A stretch of DNA of 64,000 bases from Nectonema munidae. Lineage: Eukaryota > Nematomorpha > Nectonematoida > Nectonematidae. The DNA lies in assembly GCA_030549495.1 (NCBI GenBank), contig JAUIRK010000343.1, positions 62,001 to 126,000 of the forward strand, given 5' to 3'. Below are positions 59,549 to 64,000 of this stretch, one piece after another (position 1 is the stretch's first letter; every line of letters begins with the position of its first letter). A model generated the notes under the pieces. It had not been told where the DNA came from, did no database searches, and was given only the letters and a program-made list of their open reading frames with translations. The position numbers were made by a program, and so were the translations under genes.

Positions 59549-60266
59549 GGTTCTAGGAAAGTCTCTGAAGTCGGAAAATCACTGAAGTTCCATGGAAAAT
59601 CTATGAAGTAATAATTTTTCACGGTTTGTGCATAAGGCGCTCCTCCCTCTCTCTAGCTGGCCTATCTTCCTCTGTGTTACATTTTCTCTTTCACTTTTCT
59701 TACTCACCAAAGTGTGACATCTACGCCAATATTATCACTTACGCTGGGAAACAATTTATAAAGAGATGAGGAAATTCAATGTTTTATTTCAATTAACTGA
59801 GCTACACATAGTATCATCCATCTACTATTTGGTAATATTAACTCGGGCATTTTATTAGCACATAAGTTGTACTATTATTTTCACATGTGTGGATTTTCCC
59901 ACAATCATTCTCGCCCTCCTTACTTATTGCATTAGTGCTGCGATAAGAATATTCTCCATTTTTACTATAAGTTTATACATTTAAATTTTATACAGCTTCA
60001 AATTTCAAAAAAGAAATTTTTTCTCTAAAATTTTAAAATCACATGAAAATATTAATATTTACAGACAGCCAACCAAAATCTATAAATTCATGTTCTAAAA
60101 TTTAGTTTTTATTACTTTAAGTCTTAGAAGGTTTTTGAAAGAGGTTTTTAAAAATTAATAAACTACATTTTAGAATTATATCTCGAAAAATATTTATAAA
60201 GATATTGCTAATAAAAAAACAAAAAGAATCTTTTTCTAAAGGAGTATATGTAATTGCCTAGTTTGC

Positions 60267-60398
60267 CCTCCCCGTTGACGACCAGAATAATCAGACGATA
60301 TCTAATGTAAAGCAGAAGATTTGTATTAAAGAGCTTTGATAAACGCAGACGATTTTATTTTTGTAAAGTCGACTATAGTTAGCATCGGGCGTTAACGG
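60267..60398 (-). repeat. TTAA MITE family A copy inside the foldback-like element
   Basis: Minus strand begins CCCGTTAACGCCC after TTAA, runs through CTTTACAAAAATAAAATCG, CTTCTGCTTTACATTAGATA and TCTGATTATTCTGG, and ends CGTCAACGGGG. It is the most complete copy of the family and was used to recognise the others. Confidence 0.7.
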
Positions 60399-61655
60399 GT
60401 TAATGTTAAAAGTAAAGCAATGAAAGTATCCATAATGGCTTAAAAATTTTTTGATGTCTTTTTTCCTGTTTTTTTATATTAAATATAAACACCGATATAT
60501 TTTACTATGTAGAGTTGGGGCCCCTCTATCATAATTATAATTGCGCTCTAACATAGGCTCTGAAATTGATGACCATTTTTTTAATTGCTCCCGAGTAAGC
60601 GGACATTTCTGTTTTTTGTTGACTGTTTACCTTAATGTTTCAACTGTTTTGGGATCATATGAAGAACAACCAACCCAACAATTTTGGGGTGGCTATTCTT
60701 CAGAAGAGAGATTTTAGGGTGGCTATTCTTCAGTTGAGTTTTATATTTATTTAAACTTTGAAATGTGTATTGTATAATTAAATCGAGCGTATACTAAACA
60801 AATTGTTTTTAATCGGATTACACTGATACTGATTTCCTGAAAACATAATATATATAATCACTAATATATATTTAATCTTATAACACTGTATAATCTTGAA
60901 ACAATATCCTGTTTTGCAAGTCAGCTATATAATATTATAGATGTATACTTATTGTTTATTTTTTTAATTCTTCTCACAAAATGAATTTTCAAGATTTTAT
61001 TTTGCCTTTACTAAATCAAAATTATAATATTTTAGTTTTTACTAAATAAATTTTTTTAATTTTGCTTGAGTGGTATATTCTGTATAATATTATTGGAAAA
61101 CTATTTGGGGTGGTGGTCCTTCAAAAGGGTCATGCGGGGTGGTTGTCCCCCAATCGCAACTTGCTACTAAAATTGTGGTCCTTATTCTTCATCTGTTTTA
61201 TATTAATCTTTCGATTGTGTATCTTTTCTTAATAATAATAATAATAATGATTTTTTAATGTTTTTCAAATAATTAATTTATGTTACTTAAACCAGGAGAA
61301 TCAAGATGTACTTACTTTGAGTAAATGGCCCAGATACTCATATATTTTTTAGAATTGTACTCGCCGTTGAAAAAGTTTGCACACCCCTGGTTAAAGTCTA
61401 TTTTTTCTTCATAAGAACGGTTACACTTTAGTGAGTGAAGATTCACTTTGAGCTATGAAGCTTTAAACTTCCTCATCTCTTTTATAAATTGTTTCCTGGC
61501 GTTGTGATATTGGCGTAGATTACACTTTGGGGAGTGAGAAAAGTGACAGAGAAATTGTAACACAAGGGAAGATAGGCCAGCTAGAGAGAGAGAAGGCGGC
61601 TTATGCACAAAGAACTTACTTCAGAGATTTTCCGACTTCAGAGATTCTCCGTATA

Positions 61656-61841
61656 CGTATTCATCATTTGTCTAATCACTACTAAAATTCATCTCTCCTA
61701 TTCATCATTTGTCTAATCACTACTAAAGATCATCTCTCCTATTCATCATTTGTCTAATCACTACTAAAGATCATCTCTTCTATTCATCATTTGTCTAATC
61801 ACTACTAAAATTCATCTCTCCTATTCATCATTTGTCTAATC
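61656..61841 (+). repeat. 41-bp minisatellite, right array of the foldback-like element
   Basis: About four and a half units of the same 41-bp repeat as 59428-59548, in the same orientation, although the surrounding arms are inverted. Confidence 0.85.
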
Positions 61842-62302
61842 TGCTTCAACCATCTGCTAACTCCGTTTGATCCTGTTTATTCAAAGCATTTACATCGTTT
61901 ACATTTAGTATTTTAACTTGATAAAGACTCGTGGAGTCCAAAATTTGTTTCATTTAAATAAATTTCTTTGAAATTGTACTCTTTTTTTTTATTGTTTTAG
62001 TTTTCATTTAATCAAAATGTTTTAAAATAAGTTAAATTAAAGAATCTTTAATTGTAGAATAATAATTTCTAAACATTTCTAATAAAAATCATAATAGGTA
62101 AAACTTGTGTTTTAATATGTTGTAAAAATAATCTTCACATTTGAGATATAATTGTCGGTTCACTAAAGATTGCAAAAATTTCACTAATATATGCAACCAA
62201 TTTGCTAAAATCATTGCAATTACTTTACTAAATAGTGAAAACCCCTATATACAGATTGACCTTTCGATTCTCATACGTGAACGTCTAAAATCTTTTGTCT
62301 AG

Positions 62303-62405
62303 ACAACAGCCATTGACTCGCTGAAAGCAAAGACAGGCGATGTGGTGATGAAAGTGCCGCTTCTGAGTGAGCAGGTCAAGGTTGATGTGACGAAGCTGAA
62401 GGAAG
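62303..62405 (+). CDS. LAMA1/2: Laminin alpha exon 36: coiled coil (residues 2100-2133)
   Basis: Encodes TTAIDSLKAKTGDVVMKVP, LLSEQVKVDVTKLKE. Phase 0 to 1. It resumes the helix after exon 35, and the leftover G makes Gly with exon 37. A 74-bp intron follows. Confidence 0.82.
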
Positions 62406-62479
62406 GTACGCAGTAGTTGGTGTTGTAGCACGTGTTACCATTTTCAAATTTCGTCTCAACCCTTCATTATTTGAATTAG

Positions 62480-62599
62480 GCTTGGCCAAGTCATGTGGAA
62501 GCGAAAAGGAGCTGTTGGAGAAGGCTGAGCGAAACTCCAAAATCGCTTTGAAAGATGTTGAAGAAATAGTGAGGATTCGAGACAAGATTTCTTCAAAAG
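62480..62599 (+). CDS. LAMA1/2: Laminin alpha exon 37: coiled coil (residues 2134-2173)
   Basis: Encodes GLAKSCGSEKELLEKAERNS, KIALKDVEEIVRIRDKISSK. It resembles the GLLKEDAKGCLQKSFRILNEA part of LAMA2, including the single Cys near the start. Phase 1 to 1. Confidence 0.84.
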
Positions 62600-63139
62600 G
62601 TAGAAAACAATGCTTGTTATGCTTCATATTCATCGATGAATGCAAAAATGATTCTCCCATTTACCATTTTGAATTCTCTATCACTTATTAATTATTCATC
62701 ATAAATAATTTTGTAGTTCTTTAGAAAAGCTTTTTACAAAATATGTAAAAGATTATAAAGAAAATATTTTAAGGAATAATTTTACAAAAAAAATAGATCT
62801 ACGTCCGCCAATATTCTTTATTTAGAGATATTTGGTTGAAATTTTAATAAATCATAATAATTGATCAATTGTTTCAATGAGTTAAATGAGGAATAATGCA
62901 TTGCGATTTTCCACCATACAATTTAACAAAGAAAAGTTAAAATTTGATGAATCGAATTTTAATTATTGATTGGTTAATTTTAGTAATTATTTATTATGAT
63001 TGGATAAGTTTGTTAATATTAATAAACGGAGAGTGTAATTGGCTGCAAATCGTTTCTACATAAAATTTTTTAGCGATTTTAAATAGAGCACTTTTCCTTG
63101 CACAAATATATGCTATGATAACATTTTAATTTTGTGAAG
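62600..63139 (+). other. Intron 37
   Basis: 540 bp, AT-rich, nothing recognised. Confidence 0.5.
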
Positions 63140-63304
63140 ATTACGAAGAAAAGTTGAATCTTGCGAATGCCTCTTCAATCAAGATCAGAGGAATCGGTCA
63201 AAAAGTCTCTACAATTTTCGACACCGTGAAAAATGAAATTCAGGAGCAGTTTAAAAAAACTTCTGCCGCTGGCGTCGAATCTGTCAGGGATGTCTCAAAT
63301 ATGA
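63140..63304 (+). CDS. LAMA1/2: Laminin alpha exon 38: coiled coil (residues 2174-2228)
   Basis: Encodes DYEEKLNLANASSIKIRGIG, KVSTIFDTVKNEIQEQFKKT and GVESVRDVSNM. Phase 1 to 1 with a GTAAGA donor. The downstream open frame to 63375 becomes hydrophobic and is intron. Confidence 0.83.
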
Positions 63305-63988
63305 GTAAGAATTTTCTCAACCGCCTTTTATTTATCAGTCTTTTTGCCGGATATGTTGGTTTTGCTCTTATTTAATCTTATTCAGGCATTGTATCATTTG
63401 TTCTTTGAGGTTTCTTCTGAAAAGTGTCTTCTAAGTGCGTGATTGAGAACCCTTTTGAAAACACTGTGTTCGATCATATGAGTTGATATAAGTTGTGCAA
63501 CACGAGCAATTCTTTAGATAAGCCATTCACTTGCCATTCGTATATATAATATTCAAAAATCAAATTTTAATCGGCTGGCGTTAATCCGGCACTGCAATAA
63601 CATTGCATAATTTGGACAACGTGATGTAACACAAAAGTCAAGACAATTTATCAGTAAATGCGAAATATTAGACATCGTTTTACACCGTCTTTTAGACTTA
63701 AATAGCCTTGAATCTCCAGGACAAAAAAGTGTGCTTAAATGGAAGGGGCAGATTCTACCCTCGAAAGAAAAATGGATAATTCAGAGAAAAGTAAGAGATG
63801 ATATAGGATGAATGTATATGTTTATTAATATTTCAAAGATTCTCAATTTGAACGTGGTACTTATTTTTCAATATTTTTTGGCTAAATATCAGTATTCATC
63901 AATCAAAAGTGACAGTAGCTGTCAATAAGATATTTTTTGTATTAGATGCTTTGGGGAATTAACTTTTCATATAAACTAGCATTTTCAG
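63305..63988 (+). other. Intron 38
   Basis: 684 bp, AT-rich, no recognised content. Confidence 0.5.
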
Positions 63989-64000
63989 AATTGGTGTTAC
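63989..64000 (+). CDS. LAMA1/2: Laminin alpha exon 39, first 12 bases only
   Basis: CTAGCATTTTCAG is a good acceptor, and the next two bases complete the codon left by exon 38 (A plus AA, Lys), followed by LVL-coding bases. The window ends here, so it is only a candidate. Confidence 0.4.

Larger units (their letters stand above)
59176..62252. mobile_element. Foldback-like DNA element with long tandem-repeat inverted arms, 3.1 kb
   Basis: The outer ends ATAGAGTTTTTCAC (left) and ATAGGGGTTTTCAC (right, minus strand) lead into about 115 bp of inverted repeat made of a degenerate unit of roughly 22 bp around TTGCAATNNTTAGTGAA. Further in, 59549-59775 and 61480-61655 are also inverted copies (blocks GTGCATAAG, TAGCTGGCCTATCTTCC, GTGTTACA, ATTGGCGTAGAT on the right strand). 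The middle 1.7 kb is AT-rich, has no transposase and holds a TTAA MITE. Tandem-repeat arms recall Drosophila FB elements. The superfamily is not proven. Confidence 0.7.
59159..62302 (+). other. Intron 35, almost wholly one foldback-like element
   Basis: Only about 17 bp on the left and 50 bp on the right lie outside the element listed at 59176-62252. Confidence 0.7.

Noticed and set aside
59428-61841. CRISPR-like array from the 41-bp repeats
   Set aside because: Units are directly tandem without spacers, in an animal genome, within a transposable element.

Overview
The window is animal nuclear DNA. It is AT-rich, has GT-AG introns, microsatellites and many decayed transposons, and shows no bacterial features. 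One host gene dominates. From base 7265 to beyond the right edge, the + strand carries a laminin alpha chain of the alpha-1/2 (wing blister) class. I traced 38 exons plus a probable 39th that is cut by the window end, by following splice sites, reading phase and similarity to vertebrate LAMA2 recalled from memory. The transposon mix (several hAT families, Tigger, piggyBac, Penelope, LINE remains, tRNA-SINEs) and the 53-75 bp minimum intron size suggest an arthropod. I cannot name the species, and this is inference.

Layout. Bases 1-7000 are a transposon graveyard: a hAT transposase remnant, a second hAT copy with intact ends and a perfect 8-bp target duplication, a Tigger derivative, a piggyBac transposase remnant and a small hAT MITE. 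A possible promoter with a TATA box lies near 6983. Exon 1 (signal peptide) is followed by a 7.9-kb intron. Exons 2-6 encode the laminin N-terminal (LN) domain. Exons 6-11 encode the first run of laminin EGF-like (LE) repeats. Exons 11-13 encode the first laminin IV (L4) domain, and exons 13-21 the second LE run. Exons 21-23 encode the second L4 domain, exons 23-27 the third LE run, and exons 27-38 the coiled-coil domain II/I that pairs with beta and gamma chains. About 2,230 residues are encoded here. The C-terminal LG domains (about 900 residues in relatives) must lie to the right.

Introns fall into two classes: about 53-75 bp, and 0.25-8 kb. The long ones hold nearly all the repeats: an 850-bp GAT array (intron 4), piggyBac-like TTAA MITEs, two tRNA-SINE families, two Penelope-like fragments, LINE tails, hAT MITEs with target duplications, an unrecognised mobile-element-like coding remnant (intron 18) and a 3.1-kb foldback-like element with tandem-repeat inverted arms (intron 35).

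The most noteworthy points are the foldback-like element beside the exon 35 donor, the SINE nested in a TTAA MITE, a reading-frame break at the exon 24/25 junction, a lost cysteine in one LE repeat, and the unrecognised coding remnant at 40.2-41.4 kb. No CRISPR, rRNA or intact tRNA gene was seen.
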